DNA of 64,000 nucleotides from Thioclava electrotropha (GTDB lineage: Bacteria; Pseudomonadota; Alphaproteobacteria; Rhodobacterales; Rhodobacteraceae): positions 2,865,501 through 2,929,500 of the forward strand of contig NZ_CP053562.1 of assembly GCF_002085925.2 (NCBI RefSeq), written 5' to 3'. The position numbers and the translations under genes are program-made. Numbering within the stretch: position 1 is the first letter of the stretch; each line of letters starts with the position of its first letter. Under the pieces are notes generated by a model. The model ran no database searches. It saw only the letters and a program-made list of their open reading frames with translations, and was not told the DNA's origin. Shown here one piece after another: positions 27,134 through 35,843 of the stretch.

Positions 27134-28444
27134 ATGACCCATCAGACCCACCCCTATGCGGGCGACGGCAGCCACACCGGCAGCTACTACGCGGCTTCGG
27201 CCAATCCGGCCCCTTTGCGCGCGGAACTGGTGGGCGAACAGGAGGCCGATATCTGCGTCGTGGGCGCAGGCTTCTCGGGCCTCTCAACCGCGCTGCATCT
27301 GGCGGAGAAGGGCTACAGCGTCACCGTCGTCGAAGGCGCACGCATCGGCTGGGGCGCCTCGGGCCGCAATGGCGGTCAGGTCGTGAACGGGCTGAACGCC
27401 AGCCTCGACGTGATCGAGAGCCGCTACGGGCAGGACACCGCGAATTTCGTGGCAGGCCTCGTGATGGAAGGCGGCGACATCATCCGCGAGCGCGTCGCGA
27501 CCTATGACATCCAATGCGACCTGAAGCCGGGCAATGTCTTCGCGGGGCTGACGGCGAAGCACATGCAAGAGCTGGAAGCGCGCTGGAAGCTCTGGCGCAG
27601 CTACGGCATCGAAAGCCAGGAGATGCTGAGCCGCGAGCAGATGCGCGAGCACGCGAATTCCGACCTCTATGCAGGCGGCATGATCGACCATAAGGGCGGC
27701 CATCTGCATCCCCTCAACCTCGCGCTTGGCGAGGCGGCGGCAGTCGAGAAACTCGGCGGCACGATCTACGAGATGTCGCCCGTCACGTCCGTCGATACCG
27801 ACGCCGCGCGCCCGGTCATCAGGACCGCGAAGGGCCAGATCACCGCGAAGACGCTGGTGCTGTGTGGCAATGCCTATCTCGGCCATGTGGTGCCCACGCT
27901 GGAGCGCCGCGTGATGCCCGTCTCGACGCAGGTCATGGCGACCGAGCCGCTGGGCGAAGCGAAGGCCCACGAGTTGATGCCGTCTGACGCCTGTATCGAG
28001 GACGTGCGCTACATCCTCGACTATTACCGCATGTCTGCCGACAACCGCCTGCTGTTCGGTGGCGGCACGGTCTATGGCGGGGCGGACCCGAAGGACATCA
28101 AGGCGAAGCTCTGGAAGAACCTCGAGAAGGTCTTCCCGCAGCTGAAGGGCACGAAGATCGACTACGCCTGGTCGGGCAATTTCGCGCTGTCCTTTAGCCG
28201 TGTGCCGCAGATGGGCCGGATCGGGCAGAACACCTATTTCGCGCATGGCTACTCGGGCCACGGCGTCACCGGGTCGCACACTTTCGGACGCATCCTGTCG
28301 GAGGCGATCAACGGCGATCTGACCCGGTTCGACACGTTTGCGAAACTGCCGTGGATCCCGTTCCCCGGCGGGCGCACCTTCCGTGTGCCCTACTCGGTCG
28401 CGGGGTCGTGGTGGTACGCGCTGCGCGATCGGCTGGGGGTCTGA
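27134..28444 (+). CDS. FAD-dependent amine oxidoreductase (PuuB-like)
   Basis: Encodes 436 residues of the DAO family. The FAD motif is DICVVGAGFSGLSTALHLAE, followed by the glycine-rich IGWGASGRNGGQVVNGLNAS. The latter, and the C-terminal GYSGHGVTGSHTFGRILSEA, are typical of gamma-glutamylputrescine oxidase-like enzymes. Position behind arginase and ornithine cyclodeaminase suggests it acts on a polyamine or amino-acid-derived amine; the exact substrate is not shown. An ATG at 27101 in the same frame is an alternative start. A 69-bp spacer separates it from ocd. Confidence 0.85.
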   Translation: MTHQTHPYAGDGSHTGSYYAASANPAPLRAELVGEQEADICVVGAGFSGLSTALHLAEKGYSVTVVEGARIGWGASGRNGGQVVNGLNASLDVIESRYGQDTANFVAGLVMEGGDIIRERVATYDIQCDLKPGNVFAGLTAKHMQELEARWKLWRSYGIESQEMLSREQMREHANSDLYAGGMIDHKGGHLHPLNLALGEAAAVEKLGGTIYEMSPVTSVDTDAARPVIRTAKGQITAKTLVLCGNAYLGHVVPTLERRVMPVSTQVMATEPLGEAKAHELMPSDACIEDVRYILDYYRMSADNRLLFGGGTVYGGADPKDIKAKLWKNLEKVFPQLKGTKIDYAWSGNFALSFSRVPQMGRIGQNTYFAHGYSGHGVTGSHTFGRILSEAINGDLTRFDTFAKLPWIPFPGGRTFRVPYSVAGSWWYALRDRLGV

Positions 28445-28483
28445 GCCCCCTGCCCGCGACGCCAGTTATGCGGCGAGGCGCGC

Positions 28484-29326
28484 TTACAGCGCGACGCCGC
28501 GCCGCCCGGCCAGATCGGTGAAATACTGCCATGCCACGCGGCCCGAACGCGCCCCGCGCGTGGCCTGCCATTCGATGGCCTCGGCGCGCAGGTCTTCGTC
28601 GGCAATCTCCACGCCATAGCTGTCGCAATAGCCGCGGATCATCGTGAGGTATTCGTCCTGCGAACACGGGTGGAAGCCCAGCCACAGCCCGAAACGATCC
28701 GACAGCGAGACTTTCTCCTCCACCGCCTCGGACGGGCTGATCGCGGTCGAACGCTCGTTCTCGATCATGTCGCGCGGCATCAGGTGACGCCGGTTCGACG
28801 TGGCATAGAGGATCACGTTCGCGGGCCGCCCCTCGATCCCGCCATCCAGCACTGCTTTCAGCGATTTGTAATGCTGATCGTCATGGCTGAACGAGAGATC
28901 GTCACAGAACAGGATGAAGCGCATCTCGGGCGCGTCGCGCAGATGCGCGAGCAGACGGCCGACAGAGGGCAGATCCTCGCGCGCAAGCTCCACCAGCTTG
29001 AGCGGCAGCCCCTCGGCCACCGCTGCCGCGTGGGCCGCTTTCACGAGCGAGGACTTCCCCATCCCGCGCGCGCCCCACAGCAGCGCATTGTTCGCCGCCG
29101 CACCGCGCGCGAATTGCAGCGTGTTGGCCAGCAGCGTTTCGCGCGAGCGGTCGATGCCGTGCAGCAGGCTGAGGTCGACGCGGTTCACCTGCGGCACGGG
29201 CTCCAGCCGATCCGGCGCCGTGTGCCAGATGAACGCGCTGGCCGAGGCGAAGTCGGGCGCGGGCTGCGGAGCGGGCGAGAGCCGCTCCAGCGCCGTGGCG
29301 ATCCGGTTCAGCGCCGCGTCACTCAT
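28484..29326 (-). CDS. DUF815 AAA-type ATPase
   Basis: Encodes 280 residues. Walker A is [18 protein letters not shown] and Walker B is [35 protein letters not shown] and [20 protein letters not shown] are DUF815 features. The function of this ATPase family is unknown. The ATG overlaps the tatC stop by 4 nt (ATGA), making it the fourth gene of the tatABC operon and suggesting translational coupling. It ends 40 bp from the oxidoreductase gene it converges on. Confidence 0.88.
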   Translation of the reverse strand: MSDAALNRIATALERLSPAPQPAPDFASASAFIWHTAPDRLEPVPQVNRVDLSLLHGIDRSRETLLANTLQFARGAAANNALLWGARGMGKSSLVKAAHAAAVAEGLPLKLVELAREDLPSVGRLLAHLRDAPEMRFILFCDDLSFSHDDQHYKSLKAVLDGGIEGRPANVILYATSNRRHLMPRDMIENERSTAISPSEAVEEKVSLSDRFGLWLGFHPCSQDEYLTMIRGYCDSYGVEIADEDLRAEAIEWQATRGARSGRVAWQYFTDLAGRRGVAL

Positions 29327-30195
29327 GCCTTGCCGTCCTTCTCGTCCTCTTCGTCCTCGTCCTCGTCCCACTCGTCGGGGTCGATCCAGGTGCCTTCAGC
29401 GCGCATCCGGGCTTCGCGGGTCTTCTCGATCCGTTTCACGAGCTGGATGGAAATCTCGTAGAGACCGTAAACCACAGTGAACAGAATGACTTGGCTGATC
29501 ACATCCGGGGGCGTGGCAATTGCCGCCACCACGAGGATCGCGACCACCGCGTATTTGCGCATGTTGCCGAGACCTTCGGAGGACACCAGCCCCGCCTTGC
29601 CCATCAGCGACAGCAGCACGGGCAGCTGGAAACAGATCCCGAAGGCCATGACGAACTTGATCGTCAGGTTGAGATATTCCTGTACCGAGCCCTGGAACCC
29701 GATGGCGGCCATCTCGTTCGCGCCCGAAGTCGCGCCGATCTCGCCCTGCTGGAAGCCGAGGAAGAAGTTAAAGGCCAGCGGCAGGATGATGTAATAGGCA
29801 AACGCCGCGCCAAGGAAGAACATCACCGGCGAGGCGATCAGGAAGGGCAGGAACGCGTTCTTCTCGTTGCGATAGAGGCCCGGCGCCACGAACCGCCACA
29901 TCTGATAGGCGATGATCGGGAAAGCCAGGGCAAAACCGCCGAGGAAAGAGATGTTGATCGCGACGAAGAAGCCTTCCTGCAGCTTGATCAGGTAGAGGCC
30001 GCATTGCTCGCCGCGCGATTCCAGTGCCGAGCAGACCGGGCGGGTCAGGAAGTTGAAGATCGGGTTCCAGACCGTGTAGCAGACCACCATCGCGACGATG
30101 AAGGCCCCCAGCGAATAGAGGATGCGCGTGCGCAGTTCGGCAAGGTGCTCGATCAGCGGGGCCGAGCTTTCCTCGATCTCGTTATTGTCGCTCAT
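29323..30195 (-). CDS. tatC: Sec-independent protein translocase subunit TatC
   Basis: Encodes 290 residues with six predicted membrane helices. TatC is the receptor for twin-arginine signal peptides. The N-terminal [20 protein letters not shown] and the periplasmic/transmembrane [24 protein letters not shown] stretch are classic (here [20 protein letters not shown]). A charged acidic tail ([11 protein letters not shown]) ends the protein. Start overlaps the tatB stop by 4 nt. Substrates in this window include the Tat-type SoxC, SoxB and Rieske protein. Confidence 0.97.
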   Translation of the reverse strand: MSDNNEIEESSAPLIEHLAELRTRILYSLGAFIVAMVVCYTVWNPIFNFLTRPVCSALESRGEQCGLYLIKLQEGFFVAINISFLGGFALAFPIIAYQMWRFVAPGLYRNEKNAFLPFLIASPVMFFLGAAFAYYIILPLAFNFFLGFQQGEIGATSGANEMAAIGFQGSVQEYLNLTIKFVMAFGICFQLPVLLSLMGKAGLVSSEGLGNMRKYAVVAILVVAAIATPPDVISQVILFTVVYGLYEISIQLVKRIEKTREARMRAEGTWIDPDEWDEDEDEEDEKDGKA

Positions 30196-30827
30196 GCGTC
30201 ACCCTTCTTCGCGGCGGGTTTCTTCGCCGCCGTCTTTTTGGCCGCCGGTTTGGCACCGGTTTTCGCGGCGGGTTTACTGCTCGACTTGGTTGCCGGCTTG
30301 GCGCTGGATTTCGCTGCGGTCGAAGTGCCCGTCTTGGTGCCAGTCGTCTTGGCGCCAGTCTTGGCTGCGGTCTTCGGCGCGGCTTTCTTCGCAGCGGGCT
30401 TGGCCGCCGGCTTGCTTGCCGTCTTGGATGTCTCGGGTTTGGCCGTCTCGGCCGGGCTCGCCTCGGGTTGAGCTGCCTCAGGCTTGGGCGGCTCCGCCTC
30501 GGGATCGGGCTTGAGCGAGGTCTTCCCACTCTCGGACCGGCCCGGCTCCCATTTCTCGAACGCATCGGTCGCTTTTTCCAGCGCGTCGAGCCCGAGCGAT
30601 TTCTTGGACGCCAGCGATTTCAGATCGCGCACGGAGCCCGCGGCTTCATCAAGCCCGGTATCCTTCGCCGCATCTTCCATCGCCCGCGAAAACTCGCGCC
30701 CCATCGCCTTGGCCTTCGCAGTGATGCGGCCAAGCTGGTGGAACATCTTGGGCAGATCCTTCGGCCCCACGACGATCAGCGCCACGACGCCGATCAGCAG
30801 AAGCTCGCTCCAACCGATGTCTAACAT
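30192..30827 (-). CDS. tatB: Twin-arginine translocase subunit TatB with histone-H1-like tail
   Basis: Encodes 211 residues. The N-terminal [20 protein letters not shown] helix followed by [20 protein letters not shown] is diagnostic of TatB, which receives substrates with TatC. The second half, from about residue 125 on, is unusual: an almost pure Lys/Ala/Pro/Thr stretch built from PAAKK- and KTAAK-like units, resembling histone H1 tails. Such tails occur on some alphaproteobacterial TatB proteins, but their role is not known. It overlaps tatC by 4 nt and lies 77 bp after tatA. Confidence 0.95.
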   Translation of the reverse strand: MLDIGWSELLLIGVVALIVVGPKDLPKMFHQLGRITAKAKAMGREFSRAMEDAAKDTGLDEAAGSVRDLKSLASKKSLGLDALEKATDAFEKWEPGRSESGKTSLKPDPEAEPPKPEAAQPEASPAETAKPETSKTASKPAAKPAAKKAAPKTAAKTGAKTTGTKTGTSTAAKSSAKPATKSSSKPAAKTGAKPAAKKTAAKKPAAKKGDA

Positions 30828-30904
30828 GAGTGCTCAGGCCTCCGGCCGATTGAGGACGCAAAGGCAAACGGGCACCAGCCCGCAACCCCCGAATGCGATC
30901 AGGC

Positions 30905-31132
30905 TCAGGCCTTGTCTTTTTCTTTCTGGACTTCGTCAGCCGGGGTCACGTCACGTGCCTCGTCGACGGTGCCGTCCTCGATTTCTTTCGAGCCGTCGCT
31001 CACGCCTTTCTTGAAGGCGGTGATGCCCTTGCCGACTTCACCCATGAGCGAGGAAATCTTGCCGCGGCCAAAAAGAACCAGAACCACGACGGCGATCAGA
31101 AGAAGGCCGGGAAGGCCGATATTGTTGAGCAT
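30905..31132 (-). CDS. tatA: Twin-arginine translocase subunit TatA
   Basis: Encodes 75 residues. One membrane helix ([20 protein letters not shown]) is followed by the amphipathic helix [20 protein letters not shown], the FGRGKI hinge and an acidic tail. TatA oligomers form the translocation element. The ATG at 31132 is preceded by AGGAGAG and matches the family start; an upstream in-frame extension is not supported. It is the first gene of tatA-tatB-tatC-DUF815. Confidence 0.95.
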   Translation of the reverse strand: MLNNIGLPGLLLIAVVVLVLFGRGKISSLMGEVGKGITAFKKGVSDGSKEIEDGTVDEARDVTPADEVQKEKDKA

Positions 31133-31253
31133 TGTTGTCTCTCCTCTGGTCACGGGCCCGCCGCCCGCGCCTTATGTCGGTCCCGAGTTTTAGGATCATG
31201 CGGGCCTCAATCCTAGAGCGATTCCGCCCAAACGGGGCTTTGAGGGGCAGATT

Positions 31254-31273
31254 ACTGACAGTTCATTGTCAGT
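31254..31273. promoter_or_regulatory. Perfect inverted repeat, probable operator
   Basis: ACTGACA-GTTCAT-TGTCAGT is a 7-bp perfect inverted repeat with a 6-bp spacer. It lies 47 bp before the HTH gene start and about 120 bp upstream of tatA on the other side. YafY-like HTH/WYL regulators are known to use TGTCAG-type palindromes, so self-regulation is the simplest reading. Confidence 0.7.
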
Positions 31274-31319
31274 TGCCCTCCCTCGCGTTACCCTTCTCGC
31301 GACCCGATCGGAGAACCCC

Positions 31320-31712
31320 ATGACCCGCGACGAGCGGCTGCAACAGATCATCGCTATCCTGCGCGACGGCAAGATGCATCGTGCCAGCGATCTGGCCGAG
31401 CGGCTGGGCGTTTCCGCCCGCACGATCTGGCGCGACATGGCGGAAATCTCGGCCTATGGGGTGCCTGTCGAGGGCGAGCGCGGCGTGGGCTACATCCTGC
31501 GCCGGGCGGTGGGGCTACCGCCTCTGGTGCTGACCCGCGAAGAGCTGGCCGCACTCGATCACCTGCTCGATCTGGCCGAGGCGGTGGACGATCCGCGCCT
31601 TGCCGGAGGGGCCGCGAGCCTGGCCGCGAAGATCCGCGCCGCCCTGCCCTCTGCGCCCGTCGAAGCCTCTCCCGAAGACGCCGGGGAAGGACTGGCGGGG
31701 GATCGGGGATGA
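31320..31712 (+). CDS. Small HTH_11/YafY-like transcriptional regulator lacking a WYL domain
   Basis: Encodes 130 residues. The N-terminal winged helix (MTRDERLQQIIAILRDGKMH, then LAERLGVSARTIWRDMAEIS) is the DeoR/HTH_11 type found at the front of YafY-like regulators, with GERGVGYILRR as wing. The WYL ligand domain that normally follows is absent; only LPPLVLTREELAALDHLLDL and a short helical end remain. It may be a naturally short form. A palindromic operator lies upstream. The ATG at 31320 begins the family homology; an ATG at 31266 is inside the promoter region. Confidence 0.82.
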   Translation: MTRDERLQQIIAILRDGKMHRASDLAERLGVSARTIWRDMAEISAYGVPVEGERGVGYILRRAVGLPPLVLTREELAALDHLLDLAEAVDDPRLAGGAASLAAKIRAALPSAPVEASPEDAGEGLAGDRG

Positions 31713-31752
31713 CGCTAGGCTCGCCCGCGAAACTTGGAAGGGATGCCCCCAC

Positions 31753-32397
31753 GTGATCGGTGCCGAATACATCACTGCTTTCGTGACGCTTTTCGTCATC
31801 ATCGATCCAATCGGTCTGGCCCCGGTCTTCATCGCGCTGACGCTGGGCGAAAGCCACCGCGCGCGTCTGCGCATCGCCTTCCGCGCGCTCATCATTGCCG
31901 CCGTGCTGCTGACGCTGTTCGGCATCTTCGGCGACAAGATCCTCGCCGGGATCGGCATCTCCATGCCCGCCTTCCGCATCGCGGGCGGGGTGCTTTTGTT
32001 CCTCACCGCGCTCGACATGCTGTTCGAACGCCGCACCAAGCGCCGCGAGGCGCAGGGCGAGGAGCACGAGGCCGACCCCGAGACCGATCCGTCCGTCTTC
32101 CCGCTGGCGACGCCGCTGCTGGCCGGCCCCGGCGCGATGGCCACGATGATCCTGCTGGCAGGGCGCGAGGGCGGCGACTGGCTGCATGTCGTGGCGATCA
32201 TCGCCATGATGCTTCTGGTGCTGGGCTGCGTGCTCGTGATGTTCCTGCTGGCAACGCCGATCGAGCGCGCGCTGGGGCGCACCGGCACGATGGTCGTCAC
32301 CCGGCTGCTGGGGATGCTGCTGGCCGCGCTGGCGATCCAGTTCATCCTCGACGGGCTGCACGGTGCGGGGCTGATGGGCGGCGTCCCGACCGGCTGA
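31753..32397 (+). CDS. MarC family integral membrane protein
   Basis: Encodes 214 residues from GTG at 31753, preceded by AAGGGATG. Six hydrophobic segments are visible. YITAFVTLFVIIDPIGLAPV and the central SVFPLATPLLAGPGAMATMI are family signatures. The middle loop is highly charged (RRTKRREAQGEEHEADPETD). MarC proteins were once linked to antibiotic resistance but their function is not known. It lies 40 bp after the HTH gene on the same strand and may be its target. Confidence 0.9.
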   Translation: MIGAEYITAFVTLFVIIDPIGLAPVFIALTLGESHRARLRIAFRALIIAAVLLTLFGIFGDKILAGIGISMPAFRIAGGVLLFLTALDMLFERRTKRREAQGEEHEADPETDPSVFPLATPLLAGPGAMATMILLAGREGGDWLHVVAIIAMMLLVLGCVLVMFLLATPIERALGRTGTMVVTRLLGMLLAALAIQFILDGLHGAGLMGGVPTG

Positions 32398-32468
32398 GGC
32401 AATCCGCCCTCTGGGAAAGTCACCTGCGCGGACCTATCTGAAAGAGATCGGTAGGGGTAACGAGGATC

Positions 32469-33062
32469 ATGGTGGAGACGATCATCAGCGAAAACTGGGG
32501 ACGGCTGGTCTATCTGAGCCTCCTGCTCGTCGCCGTGGGCGGGTATTTCGTGCTCGAAATCCGCCGCCGCCCCGGGCGCACCATGCAACAGGCCGCGATC
32601 TGGGGGCTGATCTTTCTCGGCACGCTCGCCGCGGTCGGGCTCTGGACCGATATCCAGCGGCAAGTGACGATTCCCGATCAGGCGGTGATGCGCGATGGCC
32701 GGATCGAGGTGCCGCAAGCGCCCGACGGGCATTATTACCTCACCGCGGAGGTCAACGGCACGCCGATCCGCTTCGTCGTCGATACCGGCGCGAGCCAGAT
32801 CGTGCTGACCCAGCGCGCCGCCGAGCGCGCGGGCATCCACACTTCCGATCTCGCCTATATCGGGCAGGCGCGCACCGCCAACGGCATCGTCGCGACCGCG
32901 CCGGTGCGCCTGGAGCGCTTCGATCTGGGGCCGATCCACGACAGCAACCTGCGCGCCGTGGTCAATCGCGGCTCGATGGATACCTCGCTTCTGGGCATGA
33001 CCTATCTCACCCGCTTCGCGAAGGTGGAATTCGCGCGGGGCACGCTGATCCTCGAACGCTGA
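32469..33062 (+). CDS. Membrane-anchored retropepsin-like aspartic protease
   Basis: Encodes 197 residues. Two N-terminal hydrophobic segments (about residues 14-28 and 43-58) precede a domain with YYLTAEVNGTPIRFVVDTGA, the D-T-G-A active-site motif of single-domain clan AA aspartic proteases, followed by SQIVLTQRAAERAGI. The C-terminal DTSLLGMTYLTRFAKVEFAR is typical of the bacterial TIGR02281-type family. It would act as a dimer on the periplasmic side; substrate unknown. GGTAACGAGGATC precedes the ATG. Confidence 0.9.
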   Translation: MVETIISENWGRLVYLSLLLVAVGGYFVLEIRRRPGRTMQQAAIWGLIFLGTLAAVGLWTDIQRQVTIPDQAVMRDGRIEVPQAPDGHYYLTAEVNGTPIRFVVDTGASQIVLTQRAAERAGIHTSDLAYIGQARTANGIVATAPVRLERFDLGPIHDSNLRAVVNRGSMDTSLLGMTYLTRFAKVEFARGTLILER

Positions 33063-33182
33063 GCGGGCGCGGCCCGCAATCGTCGTGATCCTGCCTTTTT
33101 CGTGCCTCAATCTTTGCCGAGGCTCCGAGGGCGCCCGCCGTTCAGGCCGCGCCACTCAGGCTTCGTTACGAGGAAAACACGC

Positions 33183-33293
33183 ATGGTTGCTTTCGACACC
33201 CTCGCTCTCGCGATCATCACCGTCGCCGCAATTCGCGAAGTCTATCTCCGCCTGCGCCCGATGATGCGCTCTGCCGAAGCAGAGCGCGGCTAA
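33183..33293 (+). CDS. Tiny putative membrane protein (36 aa)
   Basis: Encodes 36 residues, MVAFDTLALAIITVAAIREV plus a basic end (YLRLRPMMRSAEAERG). GAGGAAAAC lies 8-13 nt before the ATG, a fair ribosome site. One short hydrophobic helix is followed by a positively charged stretch, consistent with a single-pass inner-membrane micropeptide. A longer in-frame opening from 33102 is arginine/proline-rich and unlikely. I do not recognise a family. It ends 1 nt before the glycerate kinase stop on the other strand. Confidence 0.5.
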   Translation: MVAFDTLALAIITVAAIREVYLRLRPMMRSAEAERG

Positions 33294-33294
33294 G

Positions 33295-34530
33295 CTAGCC
33301 TTTCACCAGAACCGCGAGATCGGCCACATTCGTGCCGGTCGCCCCCGTCATCAGCAGCGCATCCGCCGCTTGCAGGACGTGATAGCTGTCGTTGCGCGCA
33401 AGCGCCGCATCGCAGTCGACGCCCGCCGCCCGCGCCGCCGCGCAGGTCTGCGGCCCCACGAGACCGCCCGCCGCATCCGTCGGACCGTCACGGCCATCGG
33501 TGCCGCCCGAGAGGAAGCGCCACGCGCCCTCGATCCCGGCCGCTTCCGCCGCACAAGCCACGCGCAGAGCGAGCTCCTGATTGCGCCCGCCGCGCCCGTC
33601 GCCCTTGATCGTCACGGTGGTCTCCCCGCCCATGACCAAAGCGCCTGCGGGCATATCGCGCAGCAGAGCCACGATCTGCGGCGCAAGATCGGCCACGTCC
33701 CCATCCAGCGCGAAGGGCGCCGCCTCGGCCCCTGCCGAGACCATCGCCGCGACCGACAGACCGTTCGCCCCGATCAGACGGTTGCGGGCAGCGGGGAGCG
33801 CGGGCTCGGCGCCGGAGGCTTCCAAATGCGCCTGCACAGGGGCGGGCAGCGCCTCCCAGATTCCGAGATCACGACAGAGCTGCGCCGCCTCGGCCCGCGT
33901 GCCGATCGGCTCGACCGTCGGCCCCGAGGCAATCACGCGCAGATCGTCGCCCGGCACATCGGACAGGATCAGGCCGGTCACGGGGGCCGCGCTGGCGAGC
34001 AGCCAGCCGCCGCCCTTGAGCTGGGACAGTTGCTGGCGGATCAGGTTCATCTGCGTGATATCCGCCCCGCAGCCGAGCAGCAGGCGGCTGACTTCGGCCT
34101 TGTCCGACAGGCTCAGCCCCTCGGCGGGGGCGACGGCCAGCGCGGAGCCGCCGCCGGAGATCAGCGCCAGAACCCGATCCTCCGGCCCACAGCCCTGCAA
34201 GCACTCCAGAATCGCGCGCCCTGCCCGCTCGCTGCCGTCTCCCGGCACCGGGTGGTCGCCCGCGATCAGCGTGACGCCCGCGCGCGGGGTAGCCGCTTCG
34301 GCATTTTCGGGATTGGTCACGACCAGCGCCTGCGCCTCCGCGGGCAGCGCGTCCAGCGCCGCGGCAGTCATCGCCAGCGCCGCCTTGCCGAGCGCGATCA
34401 CCTGCCAGCGCCCGCCCGGCCCCGGCGGGTTGTCCATCGCCCATCCCATCGCGCGGGTCACCCCCGCTGCCGGGTCGGCCGTCTTCACCCCGATGTCGAA
34501 CAATTCGCGCGCGCGTGCTTCCAGATCCAT
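33295..34530 (-). CDS. Glycerate 2-kinase (DUF4147/MOFRL type)
   Basis: Encodes 411 residues. The N-terminal DUF4147 domain includes VIALGKAALAMTAAALD and LALISGGGSALAVAPAEGLS, with the phosphate-binding SGGGSA motif; the C-terminal MOFRL part has LVMGGETTVTIKGDGRGGRN and FLSGGTDGRDGPTDAAGG. These enzymes phosphorylate glycerate to 2-phosphoglycerate (GckA/TtuD-like, serine cycle or tartrate and glyoxylate use). The ATG at 34530 sits just after GGGGGCAGGA. Further upstream frame belongs to a dispersed GGGATATTT-type element. Confidence 0.9.
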   Translation of the reverse strand: MDLEARARELFDIGVKTADPAAGVTRAMGWAMDNPPGPGGRWQVIALGKAALAMTAAALDALPAEAQALVVTNPENAEAATPRAGVTLIAGDHPVPGDGSERAGRAILECLQGCGPEDRVLALISGGGSALAVAPAEGLSLSDKAEVSRLLLGCGADITQMNLIRQQLSQLKGGGWLLASAAPVTGLILSDVPGDDLRVIASGPTVEPIGTRAEAAQLCRDLGIWEALPAPVQAHLEASGAEPALPAARNRLIGANGLSVAAMVSAGAEAAPFALDGDVADLAPQIVALLRDMPAGALVMGGETTVTIKGDGRGGRNQELALRVACAAEAAGIEGAWRFLSGGTDGRDGPTDAAGGLVGPQTCAAARAAGVDCDAALARNDSYHVLQAADALLMTGATGTNVADLAVLVKG

Positions 34531-34551
34531 TCCTGCCCCCTTGGTTTGGTG

Positions 34552-34590
34552 CAAGTATCCCCGGGGAGCGGCGGGCTGCAACCCCGCCGG
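34552..34590 (-). repeat. GGGATATTT-type intergenic element, copy d (variant)
   Basis: On the minus strand the core is CTCCCCGGGGATACTTGCAC, with one base change (GATACTT) from the consensus. It lies 22 nt upstream of the glycerate kinase ATG, the same place copies c and g hold before their genes. Confidence 0.55.
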
Positions 34591-34616
34591 CGGAAGACAA
34601 GCCAGACGCGGCACGA

Positions 34617-34649
34617 AATGAAAAGACGCCCGCGGGGAGCGCGGGCGTC
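34617..34649 (-). terminator. Rho-independent terminator of the sox operon
   Basis: On the minus strand GACGCCCGC (34649-34641) pairs with GCGGGCGTC (34633-34625) over a 7-nt loop and is followed by TTTTCA. It lies 73 nt beyond the soxD stop. Confidence 0.88.
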
Positions 34650-34721
34650 GAAACACGATCAGGCGGAAGGCCCCTGTCGGTTTAAGTGAGCGGGGACCGA
34701 AGCCCCCGCCCGGGGAGGGTA

Positions 34722-35843
34722 TTAGCCACCTTGGCTCTCGATGTAGGCGAGCACCGCCTTGACGTCTTCGGGGTCTTTCAGACCGGCGAAGGACATCCGG
34801 TTCTTCGGAATGTAGCCCTTCGGATCGGCGAGATACTCCTCGACCGTTTGCTCGGTCCAGACCAGACCGTCCTCGCCGTGCTGCTTCATCGCGCTCGAGT
34901 ATTTGAAGCCATCAGCCGTCCCGGCCTGACGCCCGATCAGCCCGTTGAGCACCGGACCGACGCGGTTCTTCGCGTCTTCGCCGACTTGGTGGCAGGCCTT
35001 ACACTTCTTGAAGACCTTCTCGCCAGCCGCGACCAGCTCCGGGTCAGCCGAGAGGCTTTCCGCCGGTGCAGCCTCTGCCTTGGCTTCCTCCGCAGCCGCC
35101 GGAGCGTCCTGCGCCGGAGCTTCGGCAGTGTCGGTTTGGGCCGTATCGCTTTGGGCCGTGTCGGTTTCCGCAGAAGTATCGGCAGCCGCCGTGTCTTCGC
35201 CGTTGCCCTCATTGGGGGTCACGTCGAGAATGGTCGCCTTCTTGGTGATCTGCACGTCGGTCTTACAGTCGCTCATGCAAGCGGCTTCCGAGAACTTCGG
35301 CACTTCGACCTCATCGCGGTTATCCACGATGAACCCATCCGCGTTCGGCATCTCCACGTCGAGGAAGTTATCCTTCGTGAGGACGAAATCGTCCTCCACG
35401 AGATAGTTCGAGTAGAGGATGTAGGCGACGATGGCGTAGGTCTCGTCGACGGTCAGCGTCTGCGCGTTGCCGAACGGCATCGAGCGGTGCGCATAGTCCC
35501 AGACGGTCGACAGGTAGGGCCAGTAGGAACCGACGGTCTTCACCGGGTCCTTGTTGGCCAGCGTCCCGTCGCCCCCGGCCAGTTTCGGCCAGTTGTCGAC
35601 GCCCTCGGCGAAATCGCCGTGACACGCCGCGCAATTGTCGCCGAAGATTTTCTCGCCATCGGCAACCGAACCCGACCCTTCGGGAAGGTTCTTGCCATCG
35701 GGGAAGACCTCGACGGTCCAGGCGTTGATTTCCTCGGGCAGCGCTTCGCGCCCCAGACCGTATTTCTCGGCCAGAGCGGGCGTCGCGACGAGCGGAGCGG
35801 CCAGAAGCGTGGCCAGCAGCAGATTACGACGACACTTCGACAT
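34722..35843 (-). CDS. soxD: Sulfane dehydrogenase cytochrome subunit SoxD (dihaem)
   Basis: Encodes 373 residues. A signal peptide (cut near TPALA-EK) precedes two c-type haem domains, with CAACH at 71-75 and CKACH at 281-285. They are joined by an unusual 55-residue acidic Asp/Thr/Ala/Glu linker (about 211-266) containing repeated DTAQ/DTAE units. SoxD receives electrons from the molybdenum subunit SoxC and passes them to the periplasmic cytochrome pool. The start codon lies 20 nt inside the soxC 3' end, so translation is coupled. The opening frame reaches 36245, but MSKCRRNLLLATLLAAPLVA is the first plausible signal peptide. Confidence 0.93.
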   Translation of the reverse strand: MSKCRRNLLLATLLAAPLVATPALAEKYGLGREALPEEINAWTVEVFPDGKNLPEGSGSVADGEKIFGDNCAACHGDFAEGVDNWPKLAGGDGTLANKDPVKTVGSYWPYLSTVWDYAHRSMPFGNAQTLTVDETYAIVAYILYSNYLVEDDFVLTKDNFLDVEMPNADGFIVDNRDEVEVPKFSEAACMSDCKTDVQITKKATILDVTPNEGNGEDTAAADTSAETDTAQSDTAQTDTAEAPAQDAPAAAEEAKAEAAPAESLSADPELVAAGEKVFKKCKACHQVGEDAKNRVGPVLNGLIGRQAGTADGFKYSSAMKQHGEDGLVWTEQTVEEYLADPKGYIPKNRMSFAGLKDPEDVKAVLAYIESQGG

